Source: Rhodothermales bacterium
GTDB taxonomy: Bacteria; Bacteroidota; Rhodothermia; Rhodothermales; JABDKH01
Length of the DNA stretch: 58,819 nt
Direction of reading: 5' to 3'
NCBI GenBank assembly: GCA_028284545.1
Contig: JANQRN010000105.1
Span: 1 to 58,819 of the forward strand
Shown: positions 18,313 through 27,422 of the stretch, piece after piece
Numbering within the stretch: the stretch's first letter is position 1
How the letters are laid out: each line of letters opens with the position of its first letter
Notes under the pieces: model-generated
Databases searched by the model: none
Told to the model about the DNA's origin: nothing
The model's input: only the letters and a program-made list of their open reading frames with translations
Made by a program: the position numbers and the translations under genes

Positions 18313-18855
18313 CTACCTACCTTGCTCGATTGTCTCTAGGAGCAGACCTGCACGGTCCTGCTCAGATAGCACAGGGGTGTCGACGGGCCACACAATTCCC
18401 AGCCGTCTATCGTCCCACCTGAGTGTCTGTGAGCACTCGGGCCGATAGTAGTCGGTGCACTTGTAGTAGACGAGCGCGCTTTCGCTCATAACGGCAAATC
18501 CGTGGGCAAATCCTTCCGGGACGTATAGCTGTTTGCCATCGTCATCACGCAATTCGATTCCCTCCCACTGCCCATACGTGTCTGAATCGCGCCTTAGATC
18601 AACGGCCACATCGAAAATCGATCCATGCAATACGCAGACCAGTTTGCCCTGCGGATGTGGATCCTGGAAGTGCAGGCCACGGATAACCCCCTTTCGCGAC
18701 CAGGAGGCGTTGTCCTGGACGAATGGCCGGCAGCCCAGCAGTCCAGAGTAGCTGTCTCGCCACAGCTCCTGAAACTGGCCACGATCATCCCGATGGATCC
18801 TGGTTTCGACAAACTTCAATCCGTCGAGCGTGGCGTCTGAAACCCTTATCATCAA
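18313..18855 (-). CDS. rmlC: dTDP-4-dehydrorhamnose 3,5-epimerase
   Basis: A 180-residue cupin enzyme of usual RmlC length. DRGQFQELW, FVQDNASWSRKGVIRGLHFQ (catalytic His), GKLVCVLHGSIFDVAVDLRRDSDTYGQW, VPEGFAHGFAVMSESALVYYKCTDYY (catalytic Tyr region) and WDDRRLGIVWP are all conserved. It epimerises dTDP-4-keto-6-deoxyglucose at C3 and C5. RmlA and RmlB are encoded 3 kb away at 20581-22571 in another minus-strand operon, but no RmlD reductase was recognised. It is the first gene of the 18855-1 operon, so the intergenic region 18856-18981 probably holds the promoter. Confidence 0.93.
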   Translation of the reverse strand: MMIRVSDATLDGLKFVETRIHRDDRGQFQELWRDSYSGLLGCRPFVQDNASWSRKGVIRGLHFQDPHPQGKLVCVLHGSIFDVAVDLRRDSDTYGQWEGIELRDDDGKQLYVPEGFAHGFAVMSESALVYYKCTDYYRPECSQTLRWDDRRLGIVWPVDTPVLSEQDRAGLLLETIEQGR

Positions 18856-18981
18856 CGACTACTTTCTATCGGTAAACCTGTTTCGCCGTATCGACGGCGT
18901 GTGCACAACATGCACTTGCGGCCGACTGTTCCACTTCGCTCGTGACCTGAGGCCGCAGAGGCGCTAAGTAGTTTAAAGACA
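18856..18981. promoter_or_regulatory. Divergent intergenic region between rmlC and a GT gene
   Basis: 126 bases separate two divergently read genes, so at least one promoter in each direction is expected here. No strong sigma-70 box or Bacteroidota-type TTG/TAnnTTTG pair is clear by eye; a weak TAGTTTAA lies about 10 bases before the plus-strand ATG. The inferred function rests on gene layout only. Confidence 0.4.
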
Positions 18982-20136
18982 ATGCCCGATGTCCTGTCGA
19001 TTGCGGTCCTTCAGCGCGTCTGCACCGCGTATCGTGTTCCGCTGTTCAGGCAGCTGTCTGGAGAGCAGAACATAAGGCTGCGTCTGTTCATCGGAGACAG
19101 TGTTCCGGAAGACAAGATCAACAACGCGTCAGACCTGACGGGAATTGATGCGGTTCACCTACCGACGCGGGTCTTTCGCGCCGGCAGCCGAACCTTCGTT
19201 CGCCACACCGGACTCGAGAAATCATTGTCCGCCTTCCGGCCAGACGTGATACTCTCGGAGGGTGAGAGTAACCTGCTGAGTCTGCTCGCCGCGTTCCGCT
19301 ACAGAAAGAAGAACCGGCACGTCGGCCTAATACACTGGTCTCTCGGCGGTCTGCCGGGACAGCCTCTGGTGCGCCGCACTCCTGGATCCACTCTCGCGAA
19401 CATGATGCGCCGACGCGCTGACGCACTGCTCACCTACTCGACATTCGGCAAGGCGGTCCTCGCGGCGAACGGGCATCCGGACGACAAGGTGTTCGTTGCC
19501 ACGAATGTCGGCGATGTCGCATCACATCTCGCAGCCGCGGCCGCCGGTGACCAGGCGTCTGCGCGCAATCGGCTCGGAATACCGCAACGATTTGTGGCCA
19601 TGTACGCCGGGAGCCTGGGCGCCGAGAAGCGGCCTGAAGTTTTTGTCCAGGCAGCAAAGCTTCTCGACCCGGATCGGTTCTTCCTTGTCGTGGCAGGTGG
19701 CGGAGAGGGACTTGAGGAACTGCGCAACCTCGTAGAAAGAAACGGCCTGAACCACGTGCACGTGGCCGGGCACGTCGCCGGTGCCCTACCCGATTACTAC
19801 GCGGCCGCCGACGCCATCGTCGTACCGGGTCGCGGCGGCATGGTTATCAGCGAGGCCATGGCCTACGCACTGCCCGTCGTTGTGTGGCAAGCCGACGGGA
19901 CCGAACAGGATCTTGTTATAGACGGCGAGACGGGAGTGCACCTCAACAAAGGTGACGCCCCGGAGATTGTCGCTGCGATCCAGGAGTTATCCGCAAATCG
20001 AGAAGCCACCCGCGCGATGGGGCAGGCCGGCCAGGATCGGCTGCGCCAGCATTTCGGCACCAGGCAAATGGTCGACGCAATCCTCGCCGCTGCTTCGTAC
20101 GCCAGAACGAAGCGCAGTCGACAGACCCATGGGTGA
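18982..20136 (+). CDS. Glycosyltransferase family 4
   Basis: 384 residues. VLQRVCTAYRVPLFRQL at the N-terminus and FVAMYAGSLGAEKRPEVFVQAAKLL, LVVAGGGEGLEELRNLV, VHVAGHVAGALPDYYAAADAIVVPGRGGMVISEAMAYALPVVV in the second half are standard GT-B/GT4 elements. It is the only GT gene on the plus strand of the locus and reads away from rmlC. The 3' end overlaps the start of a DUF1801 gene by 8 bases, suggesting co-transcription. Probable cytoplasmic transfer of one sugar to the lipid-linked chain; donor unknown. Confidence 0.88.
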   Translation: MPDVLSIAVLQRVCTAYRVPLFRQLSGEQNIRLRLFIGDSVPEDKINNASDLTGIDAVHLPTRVFRAGSRTFVRHTGLEKSLSAFRPDVILSEGESNLLSLLAAFRYRKKNRHVGLIHWSLGGLPGQPLVRRTPGSTLANMMRRRADALLTYSTFGKAVLAANGHPDDKVFVATNVGDVASHLAAAAAGDQASARNRLGIPQRFVAMYAGSLGAEKRPEVFVQAAKLLDPDRFFLVVAGGGEGLEELRNLVERNGLNHVHVAGHVAGALPDYYAAADAIVVPGRGGMVISEAMAYALPVVVWQADGTEQDLVIDGETGVHLNKGDAPEIVAAIQELSANREATRAMGQAGQDRLRQHFGTRQMVDAILAAASYARTKRSRQTHG

Positions 20137-20506
20137 TCAAGAGCCAAAGACTGTAGACGAATATCTGGCCGGTTGTTCGGCGTCAGAGTGCCGGCGTCTG
20201 GAATCCGTGCGAGCGGCGATTCGGGAAGCCGCGCCGCAGGCGACAGAGGCCATCAGGTACGGCATCCCCACGTTTGTCCTCGAACAGAAGAACCTCGTCC
20301 ATTTCGCCGCTTCGAAGAACCACGTGGGCTTCTATCCTGAGCCATCAGCGATTGCGGCCTTTGCGGCGGAGCTCTCGCCCTACAAAACGGGGAAAGGCTC
20401 GGTCCAACTTCCTAACGACAAACCGCTACCCCTTCAATTGATAAAGCGAATGGTCGAATTCCGAGTAGGAGAACTCATGGGCAAGAACGAGCCCGACAAG
20501 CAATAG
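20129..20506 (+). CDS. DUF1801 (YdhG-like) small protein
   Basis: 125 residues from the ATG at 20129, inside the last codons of the GT gene. TVDEYLAGC, LESVRAAIREAAPQATEAIRYGIPTF, LVHFAASKNHVGFYPEPSAIAAFA and YKTGKGSVQLPNDKPLPLQLIKRMVEFR match the DUF1801 fold (iron-chaperone-like YdhG/frataxin-related group). The family has no firm biochemical role. It is an odd partner for a glycosyltransferase and may be a passenger gene. The open frame extends to 19952 upstream, but that part overlaps the GT and is low-quality sequence. Confidence 0.85.
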   Translation: MGDQEPKTVDEYLAGCSASECRRLESVRAAIREAAPQATEAIRYGIPTFVLEQKNLVHFAASKNHVGFYPEPSAIAAFAAELSPYKTGKGSVQLPNDKPLPLQLIKRMVEFRVGELMGKNEPDKQ

Positions 20507-20523
20507 CCCAGCGCATCCGGCGG

Positions 20524-20579
20524 CACCCTCCTCAACCTTCAACCCTCCACCCTCGACCCGCCACCTTCAACCCTCCGCG
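20524..20579. repeat. Degenerate heptanucleotide array (consensus YTCAACC)
   Basis: Eight consecutive 7-base units can be read: caccctc, ctcaacc, ttcaacc, ctccacc, ctcgacc, cgccacc, ttcaacc, ctccgcg (the first is offset). The array fills the space between the convergent DUF1801 and rmlA genes. The same motif on the other strand is GGTTGAR, matching the pure GGGTTGA array at the right end of the window. Confidence 0.75.
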
Positions 20580-20580
20580 T

Positions 20581-21453
20581 TCACCCGCGAGGCCGCAGGC
20601 CAAGCAAATACTCCCCGTAGCTGCTCCCCTTCACCGCCTCTGCCTGCCGCGCGAGCTCATCATCGCTGATCCAACCCTTCCTCCAGGCGATCTCCTCGAG
20701 ACACGCGATCTTCAGACCCTGGCGGCTTTCGATCGTCTGCACGTAGTTGCCCGCCTGGAGCAATGCGTCATGAGTACCTGTGTCGAGCCAGGCCATACCG
20801 CGCTCCAACCGCATAACCGAGAGCCGACCAGCGTTCAAGTACCAAGCGTTGACATCCGTGATCTCCAATTCGCCGCGCGCAGAGGGCTTGATTTCTCGCA
20901 CGACGTCAACAACGTCTCCGTCGTAGAAGTACAGCCCCGTCACGGCGTAGTTTGACGGCGGGTTGGTCGGCTTTTCGATGATTTGCCGCGGGGTGCCCGC
21001 GTCATCAAAGGCAACTACCCCGTAGCGTTGCGGGTCCCGCACGTAGTACGCGAAGACGGTTGAATTGCCGTCGCGGCCATCAGCCGCTTCCTGCAAGATC
21101 GACTGAAGGCCGTGACCGTAGAAGATGTTATCTCCCAGCACCAGCGCGACCCGTTCGCGACCAACAAACTCGCGGCCGATCACAAACGCCTGCGCGATGC
21201 CCTCTGGCTTGGGTTGTTCAGCATAAGAGAAAGCAACACCCCACTGGGATCCGTCTCCAAGCAGTCTCTTGAACAGCGGTAGGTCAGCCGGCGTGGAGAT
21301 GACGAGGATTTCCCGGACGCCGGCCAACATCAGCACCGAGATCGGGTAGTAGACCATCGGTTTGTCGTACACGGGCAACAACTGCTTGCTGACCACCTTC
21401 GACACCGGATAGAGTCGCGTCCCTGATCCACCTGCCAGTACAATCCCTTTCAT
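20581..21453 (-). CDS. rmlA: Glucose-1-phosphate thymidylyltransferase
   Basis: 290 residues, normal RmlA length. [16 protein letters not shown] is the nucleotide-binding signature, then [55 protein letters not shown] and [14 protein letters not shown] are conserved. It makes dTDP-glucose from dTTP and glucose-1-phosphate, the first step to dTDP-rhamnose and related deoxysugars. Its ATG overlaps the rmlB stop (ATGA, 21450-21453). It is the last gene of the minus-strand operon that begins with wzc; its stop borders a heptad repeat array. Confidence 0.95.
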   Translation of the reverse strand: MKGIVLAGGSGTRLYPVSKVVSKQLLPVYDKPMVYYPISVLMLAGVREILVISTPADLPLFKRLLGDGSQWGVAFSYAEQPKPEGIAQAFVIGREFVGRERVALVLGDNIFYGHGLQSILQEAADGRDGNSTVFAYYVRDPQRYGVVAFDDAGTPRQIIEKPTNPPSNYAVTGLYFYDGDVVDVVREIKPSARGELEITDVNAWYLNAGRLSVMRLERGMAWLDTGTHDALLQAGNYVQTIESRQGLKIACLEEIAWRKGWISDDELARQAEAVKGSSYGEYLLGLRPRG

Positions 21454-22571
21454 GATGTGCCCTGCGACGTCGCGCCTTTAGCCAATCCGATCCTCTCGAG
21501 TGCTTTGTCGGAGCCGTCGCGCCGACGACCCAGGCGCCGGTCGCACCAGTCCGCGTTGTCCAGATACCATTTCACAGTGGCCCGTAGCGCCTCTTCGTGA
21601 GCGAACTTTGGCTTCCAACCCAATTCGTTTTCGATGTGCGAAGGGTCTATCGCGTACCGAAAGTCGTGCCCGGGTCGGTCTTCAACGAAGGTCACGCGAT
21701 CTCGATGTGACGCTCCACCCTCGCGCGGCGCCAGTTCATCCATGATCTCGCATATCTGGTAGACCAGATCCAGGTTGGTCTGTTCGTTGCGCGACCCGAC
21801 AACGTAGGTCTCACCAGGCTCGCCGCGCTCGAGTGCCTGGAGTAGCGCACGCGCGTGGTCTTCCACGTACAACCAATCGCGGACATTGTCCCCCTTGCCG
21901 TACACCGGCACCGACGCGCCGGCGACCAGATTCAGTATGACCACCGGAATCAGTTTCTCCGGATACTGAAAGGGCCCGTAATTATTCGAACAGTTCGTGA
22001 CAACAACCGGGACGCCAAACGTCCGGTGCCAGGCACGGGCAAGGTGGTCGGCCGACGCCTTAGAAGCGGAGTACGGTGAGCTCGGGTCGTAAGGGGTGGT
22101 CTCGTCAAAATTGCCAGTCCGGCCAAGCGAACCAAACACCTCGTCGGTAGAAACGTGGACAAAGCGAAAGTCGGACGGGCCGGATTCGGCGGCCGCGCCT
22201 GCGGTAGCCGACCGTCGCTCAATCTGCCGCCTCGCGGCTTCGAGGAGTACGTAGGTACCGATTATGTTTGAGTCGATAAATGGTCGTGGGCCATCTATTG
22301 ATCGGTCAACGTGGGATTCCGCCGCGAGATGCAGGACTGCGTCGGGGTCGTAGCGCCTGAAGATCTGTTCGATGGACGCGGCATCACATATGTCCGCGCG
22401 CTCGAATACGTAGCGTTCATCGCCTTTGACCTCAGCAACGTTGTCGATGCTGCCGGCGTACGTGAGCTTGTCCACGTTGACTACGCGGTACGGCGACTCC
22501 CGAATGAGGAGACGTACAACCGCCGAGCCGATGAAGCCGGCCCCACCGGTGACGATTACCGTTTTCCGCAT
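21450..22571 (-). CDS. rmlB: dTDP-glucose 4,6-dehydratase
   Basis: 373 residues from the ATG at 22571 ([16 protein letters not shown]), 43 bases after the permease stop; a longer frame to 22628 overlaps the permease and lacks homology. TGGAGFIGS binds [15 protein letters not shown] supplies the Asp-Glu pair and [11 protein letters not shown] the Yxxx[21 protein letters not shown] is also diagnostic. It converts dTDP-glucose to dTDP-4-keto-6-deoxyglucose, the substrate of RmlC. A short insert around residues 130-145 ([16 protein letters not shown]) is unusual, but the catalytic motifs are intact. Confidence 0.94.
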   Translation of the reverse strand: MRKTVIVTGGAGFIGSAVVRLLIRESPYRVVNVDKLTYAGSIDNVAEVKGDERYVFERADICDAASIEQIFRRYDPDAVLHLAAESHVDRSIDGPRPFIDSNIIGTYVLLEAARRQIERRSATAGAAAESGPSDFRFVHVSTDEVFGSLGRTGNFDETTPYDPSSPYSASKASADHLARAWHRTFGVPVVVTNCSNNYGPFQYPEKLIPVVILNLVAGASVPVYGKGDNVRDWLYVEDHARALLQALERGEPGETYVVGSRNEQTNLDLVYQICEIMDELAPREGGASHRDRVTFVEDRPGHDFRYAIDPSHIENELGWKPKFAHEEALRATVKWYLDNADWCDRRLGRRRDGSDKALERIGLAKGATSQGTS

Positions 22572-22614
22572 GGCCCTATCCCGCAGTTTGCGATCGCTCT
22601 TCCCCAAGGCGTCC

Positions 22615-24414
22615 TTAAACGAACACAAGATAGATCATCGTGACCGCGACGGCCATGACCAGCAGGCTGACAGGAAGCCCAATCCGAAAAAAGTCTCTAT
22701 AGCGGTATCCGCCTGCTGACATGACCATCAGGTTTGTCTGATAGCCGATCGGGGTTATGAACGAGGCGGCGGCACCAACCGCAACAACGAGGGCGAACGC
22801 TTTTGCATCGACGCCCGACTCCAGCGCTGCCGCGAGTGCAACCGGAATCATGAGTACCGCAGCCGCCTTGTGCGTGATCAACTCCGTAAGAACATTCGTG
22901 CAGACGTAGAGGCCGACCATTACAGCGATTGTACCGAGCGGCATCAATGAACCAACAAGGGCGCCCGCCAGCAGGTCAGACAAGCCCACGTTTTCGACGG
23001 CTCGCCCGATCCCAAGGGCGGCCGCGATGACCACGAGCACCTTCACGTCAACCGCTGCCTGGGCCTGACGTCCGCGCAGGCAACGGGTCACTATCATGCC
23101 AAGGGCTGCGGCAAAGGCAGCGGTTACGAGCGGCAGCCAGTTCATGGCGGCCGACACCACCATAGCAGCCATGATCAGGAGCGCCACGGGCGCGCGACCG
23201 GCGGCCTGAATCCGCGACCCCCCCTTGATCCGTGAGACGAGGTAAAACTCATCGCGGTCGCGACTCCACCGGTGGTGGAACTCTCTGTTCGACTCAACTA
23301 CAAGCAGGTCACCCGGCTGAATGATCGTGCCACCAAGCGATTTCTGAATGACTTCGGCCTGACGACCAATCGCAACGACGACGCCGCCGTAGCTCTCGCG
23401 GAACGCGATCTCCTTCAGGGTTTTGCCGACCAGTTTCGACGAGGGCGCGACAACCGCCTCGAATAGCGGGGCACGATGCTCCTCGTTGGTCGAGACCGAC
23501 GCTACAACAGTCTCCAATCCGTCGCGCTCGAGCAGCTTCTTCAGCGTCGACTTCGATCCGGAGAAGCTGAGGATGTCGCCACCAACAAGCGTCATATCGG
23601 GGCGAGCCTCCTGTGCCCGACCGCTACGCAGGACGCGCACGAGATACGCGTCTCCGAGTGCCCGCAGTCCAACCGCCTCGACGGTCTTTCCCACCATCGC
23701 CGCATCGGATCTCACACGCAACTCAAAGAAGTACTCCCCGCCGACGGCCTCCGCGTTTGCGGTCGCAACAGACCCCCCTGGCAGCAGGCGATGTCCACCA
23801 AGGACGAAGAACAAGATGACGGCGATAGCTGCAGGCAAGCCCACCCAGGTCAGCTCAAACATCTGGAGCGGCGGAAGACCGTGATCTTCGAGTAGACCCG
23901 ACACAACGATGTTCGTGCTCGTGCCAAGCAGCGTGATCAAGCCGCCCAGGATGGCGGCATACGATAGCGGGATCAAGGTCTTGGAAGGCGACAACCCTAC
24001 GCGCTCGCTCCAATCCTGCACGCGCGGAATCAACATCGCCACGACCGGCGTGTTGTTCAGAAAGGCCGAGAGACCCGCAGTCGTCAGCATGAAGGGCGGC
24101 AACGCGCGCGCCGGTTTGGCAGACCGCGAAAACAGGAACCCGTCCATGAACCGAAGGGAATCCGTGCGGTGTACGGCCTCAGCCACTACAAACAGGGAGG
24201 CGACGGTCAGTACCGCTGGATTCGAGAACCCGGCAAACGCCTCTTGCGGGGTGACAATACCGGCGATGAGAACGAGACCCAGGCCACCGAGAAGCACGTA
24301 GTCCGTGCGGGCGAGGTCCTTTACGAGCGCGATCACCATCAACACGATCACGAGGATCGTGTACCAGGCCTGCAAGGTCAATCCGGCAAGGCTGACTTCA
24401 GCAAGTGCTTCCAT
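22615..24414 (-). CDS. SLC13-family anion permease with two TrkA-C domains, probable sulfate importer
   Basis: 599 residues. The first ~200 and last ~180 residues are membrane spans; two RCK/TrkA-C domains ([21 protein letters not shown] and [22 protein letters not shown]) lie between. [13 protein letters not shown] and [11 protein letters not shown] form the first substrate-binding half, and [18 protein letters not shown] the second, as in SLC13/DASS carriers. This domain order is common for bacterial sulfate permeases. It directly follows cysNC (26 bases apart) and cysD, which makes sulfate the likely substrate, supplying APS/PAPS synthesis. Citrate or other dicarboxylates cannot be excluded by sequence. 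Confidence 0.85.
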   Translation of the reverse strand: MEALAEVSLAGLTLQAWYTILVIVLMVIALVKDLARTDYVLLGGLGLVLIAGIVTPQEAFAGFSNPAVLTVASLFVVAEAVHRTDSLRFMDGFLFSRSAKPARALPPFMLTTAGLSAFLNNTPVVAMLIPRVQDWSERVGLSPSKTLIPLSYAAILGGLITLLGTSTNIVVSGLLEDHGLPPLQMFELTWVGLPAAIAVILFFVLGGHRLLPGGSVATANAEAVGGEYFFELRVRSDAAMVGKTVEAVGLRALGDAYLVRVLRSGRAQEARPDMTLVGGDILSFSGSKSTLKKLLERDGLETVVASVSTNEEHRAPLFEAVVAPSSKLVGKTLKEIAFRESYGGVVVAIGRQAEVIQKSLGGTIIQPGDLLVVESNREFHHRWSRDRDEFYLVSRIKGGSRIQAAGRAPVALLIMAAMVVSAAMNWLPLVTAAFAAALGMIVTRCLRGRQAQAAVDVKVLVVIAAALGIGRAVENVGLSDLLAGALVGSLMPLGTIAVMVGLYVCTNVLTELITHKAAAVLMIPVALAAALESGVDAKAFALVVAVGAAASFITPIGYQTNLMVMSAGGYRYRDFFRIGLPVSLLVMAVAVTMIYLVFV

Positions 24415-24440
24415 TCAGGTCCACCGCCGCCGGGCCTGTA

Positions 24441-26312
24441 TTACGAGATGATCTTGCGTTTGCGGAGTTCGTCAAACAGCACGTCCACGCTCTCCTCAAC
24501 CGACAACTCATCGCTCTTTAGCGTGATTTCAGGCTCCAGGGGCTCTTCGTATGGGGCACTGAAGCCCGTGAAGCTCGTTATCTCGCCTTCACGAACCTTC
24601 GCATACAGTCCTTTCGGATCCCGCGCTTCGCAGACCGCGAGGTCGGCGTCAACGAACACCTCGATGAACTGGGCGTCGGGAATGAGCGACCGTACAAACG
24701 CGCGGTCCTTCCGGTACGGGGACACGAACGTGCACATCACGATGTTACCCTGCTCGAAGAAAAGCCGAGTCACCTCACCGACGCGACGGATGTTCTCAGC
24801 GCGGTCATCCGGAGTGAAGCCGAGATCTCCCGATAACCCGTGCCTGACATAGTCACCGTCGAGAAGCATCGTGTGGCGGCTTTCGTCGAACAACCGACGT
24901 TCGAACTCGCGCGCTATCGTCGACTTGCCCGAACCCGACAGCCCCGTGAACCAAAGAACAACGGCCTTGTGACCGTTCTTCGCCTCGCGTTCAGCGCGTC
25001 CAATGTTCAGTCCTTCCCAGACGACGTTCGGCGACACGAGGTTCGCGCGACTGTCGTCCCCAACTGCCGGCACGTCTTTCGCAACACCACGGATCATCCC
25101 CGCCCCAACGGTCGTGTTTGTGTCGGGGTCAATCAAGATGAAGCATCCCGTGTGGCGATTCACGCGATAGGAATCGAAGTAAAGCGGTTCGGAAGTCACC
25201 AGCTCAACTCGGCCGATGTCATTGAGGGAGAATGAATCGGCTGATTGCCGGTGCAACGTATCGACATCCGTCCGATAGATGATCTTCGAAACAAACGCCT
25301 GCGCCGTATGCGACGTGTGCATAACGTTGTACAGCTTATTCGGCTGCAGCGGCTCCTCTCCCATCCAGCAAATATCTGCGTCCAGCGTGCTCGAGGCGGT
25401 CGGGATATTCCGCATTCGTACGAGCATGTCGCCGCGTGAGACGTCGATCTCGTCTTCTATGGTGATCGCCACGGCTTCGCCTGGACCCGCCTGCGATTTC
25501 TCCTCTTCGAACGTGACGATCGATTTGACGCGCGAAGTTTTGCGTGAGGGCAACGCCATGACTTCGTCCCCAACTCTGACCGTCCCCGAGCTGACTTCGC
25601 CAGCGAAACCGCGGAAATCCTGATGCGGCCGCAAAACGTACTGCACGGGGAATCTGAAGTCGATGACGTTACGGTCTGCACCGACCTTCACTGTCTCGAG
25701 GTGGTGGAGAAGCGTCGGACCGTCATACCACGCCATCGCATCGCTCTTGGTGACAACGTTGTCTCCTTTGAGCGCGGATATCGGAATCGTTACCACGTTC
25801 TCGACGTCAAGGCGGTGGACGAAGTCAGTGTACTCCCCGACGACCTCCTCGAACCGGTCCTGGCTGTAGTCTACCAGGTCCATTTTGTTGACAGCGACCA
25901 CGAGGTGTGGAATCTGCAGCAGCGAGGCGATGAATCCATGTCGACGGGACTGAGTCAGCACCCCATTTCGCGCGTCAATAAGCACAATCGCCAGCTCCGC
26001 GGTTGACGCGCCGGTGACCATATTGCGCGTGTACTGCACGTGACCGGGTGTGTCGGCGATGATGAACTTGCGCTTCGGCGTCGCGAAATAGCGATACGCT
26101 ACGTCGATCGTGATACCCTGCTCCCGCTCGGCGCGGAGGCCGTCGGTCAGCAGCGCGAGGTTTACCTGGCCGTCGCCATGAATGCGACTGCTCCGTTTGA
26201 TGGCCTCGTACTGATCCTCGAAAATGGATTTCGAGTCGTAGAGTAGTCGTCCGATGAGGGTGCTTTTGCCGTCGTCGACGCTACCGGCCGTGCTGAATCT
26301 GAGGAGGTCCAA
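24441..26312 (-). CDS. cysNC: Bifunctional sulfate adenylyltransferase subunit 1/adenylylsulfate kinase
   Basis: 623 residues. Residues 1-420 are a CysN GTPase: GSVDDGKSTLIGRLLYDSK (P-loop), DTPGHVQYTRNMVTGAS (G3), NKMDLVDY (G4) and SALKGDN (G5), then EF-Tu-like domains. From about 445 comes APS kinase: LWFTGLSGSGKSTIAREFE (second P-loop), LLDGDYVRHGLSGDLGF and FIEVFVDADLAVCEARDPKGLY. With CysD it makes APS from sulfate and ATP, then phosphorylates it to PAPS, the sulfate donor for sulfotransferases. Gap to cysD is 72 bases and to the permease 26 bases. No PAPS reductase or sulfite reductase gene is in the window. Confidence 0.95.
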   Translation of the reverse strand: MDLLRFSTAGSVDDGKSTLIGRLLYDSKSIFEDQYEAIKRSSRIHGDGQVNLALLTDGLRAEREQGITIDVAYRYFATPKRKFIIADTPGHVQYTRNMVTGASTAELAIVLIDARNGVLTQSRRHGFIASLLQIPHLVVAVNKMDLVDYSQDRFEEVVGEYTDFVHRLDVENVVTIPISALKGDNVVTKSDAMAWYDGPTLLHHLETVKVGADRNVIDFRFPVQYVLRPHQDFRGFAGEVSSGTVRVGDEVMALPSRKTSRVKSIVTFEEEKSQAGPGEAVAITIEDEIDVSRGDMLVRMRNIPTASSTLDADICWMGEEPLQPNKLYNVMHTSHTAQAFVSKIIYRTDVDTLHRQSADSFSLNDIGRVELVTSEPLYFDSYRVNRHTGCFILIDPDTNTTVGAGMIRGVAKDVPAVGDDSRANLVSPNVVWEGLNIGRAEREAKNGHKAVVLWFTGLSGSGKSTIAREFERRLFDESRHTMLLDGDYVRHGLSGDLGFTPDDRAENIRRVGEVTRLFFEQGNIVMCTFVSPYRKDRAFVRSLIPDAQFIEVFVDADLAVCEARDPKGLYAKVREGEITSFTGFSAPYEEPLEPEITLKSDELSVEESVDVLFDELRKRKIIS

Positions 26313-26384
26313 GGGGGCGTGGCGGAATGATGAATGTTGAGTGAGTGGCGATGGCGGGTGAACAGCGGCACCCGGACTATCGAG

Positions 26385-27305
26385 CTAGAAGTATCCTCTG
26401 CGCTTTCGGTCTTCCATGGCGGCTTCAGAGCGCTGGTCGTCTGCGCGACCACCTCTTTCGGTTACGCGCGCGGTGGAGACCTCTTCGATGATTTCCTCGA
26501 TCGATGCGGCTGTCGACTCGACGGCACCGGTGCAGGTCATGTCTCCGACGGTTCGGAAGCGTACAACCCTATCCTCGTACGACTCGCCCTCCATGAGGTC
26601 GATGAAGTCCGACTCGGCGAGAAGCACTCCGTCGCGCTCGACGACGGTACGCTTGTGAGAGAAGTAGACGCTTGGAATGTCGATCTCGGCCTGCATGATA
26701 TACTGCCAGATATCCAACTCCGTCCAGTTGGAGATGGGGAACACGCGGAAGTGCTCACCAACTCCTTTGCGGCCGTTGTACAGACTCCACAATTCGGGTC
26801 GCTGGTTCTTCGGATCCCACTGCCCAAACCGATCTCGATGCGAAAAGAAGCGCTCTTTGGCGCGGGCCTTTTCCTCGTCGCGACGCGCACCGCCCAGGGC
26901 GGCGTCAAACTTGAACTCACCGAGCGCGTCGAGTAGCGTCACGATTTGAAGCGCATTTCGCGACGCATTCGGACCGCTCTCTTCCTTGACCCGACCCGAG
27001 TCGATCGAGTCCTGGACAAGCCGCACGATCAGCTCAGCTCCGATTTCGTTCACGAGGTTGTCGCGGAAATCGAGCGCCTCCTGAAAGTTGTGCCCGGTGT
27101 CTACGTGTAGCAGCGGAAAAGGAATCGGCGCCGGATGGAACGCCTTGCGCGCAAGGTGGACCATCACGATCGAGTCCTTGCCTCCGGAGAACATCAGCAC
27201 GGGCCGCTCGAACTGCGAGGCGACTTCGCGCATCACGTAGATGCCCTCAGCTTCGAGCATCCGGAGGTGTTCACTCAGAACGGGTGTCTTCTTAGTGGCG
27301 GGCAC
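26385..27305 (-). CDS. cysD: Sulfate adenylyltransferase subunit 2
   Basis: 306 residues, normal CysD length. LMFSGGKDSIVMVHLARKAF is the PP-loop; FPLLHVDTGHNFQEALDFRD, GGARRDEEKARAKERFFSHRD and FPISNWTELDIWQYI are family signatures. It forms APS with the GTPase CysN encoded downstream. Placement between uxs and cysNC in a polysaccharide operon, with a sulfotransferase in the neighbouring operon, points to sulfate activation for glycan sulfation. The upstream gap (27306-27422) contains a heptad repeat array, which raises the chance of a separate promoter or transcript end there. Confidence 0.95.
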   Translation of the reverse strand: MPATKKTPVLSEHLRMLEAEGIYVMREVASQFERPVLMFSGGKDSIVMVHLARKAFHPAPIPFPLLHVDTGHNFQEALDFRDNLVNEIGAELIVRLVQDSIDSGRVKEESGPNASRNALQIVTLLDALGEFKFDAALGGARRDEEKARAKERFFSHRDRFGQWDPKNQRPELWSLYNGRKGVGEHFRVFPISNWTELDIWQYIMQAEIDIPSVYFSHKRTVVERDGVLLAESDFIDLMEGESYEDRVVRFRTVGDMTCTGAVESTAASIEEIIEEVSTARVTERGGRADDQRSEAAMEDRKRRGYF

Positions 27306-27350
27306 AGTTGTTATTGCGATAGTTACTGGTAAATGTCAAAAACCCGATCC

Positions 27351-27418
27351 AAACCCTCACCCTCACCCCTCAACCCTCAACCTCGTCCCTCAACCTCGTC
27401 CCTCAACCCTCAACCCAA
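27351..27418. repeat. Heptanucleotide array CCCTCAA with interspersed CCTCGT units
   Basis: At least five exact CCCTCAA copies are seen (27367-27373, 27374-27380, 27387-27393, 27400-27406, 27407-27413). They are separated in two places by the six-base CCTCGT and preceded by degenerate copies. The reverse complement is TTGAGGG, identical to the unit in the array at 58741-58819. It lies between uxs and cysD. Confidence 0.85.
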
Positions 27419-27422
27419 TCTG

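Noticed and set aside
26313-26384. Possible third decayed heptad repeat between cysD and cysNC (aatgatg, aatgttg, agtgagt, ggcgatg, gcgggtg)
   Set aside because: The period can be read, but units agree at too few positions to claim a repeat.
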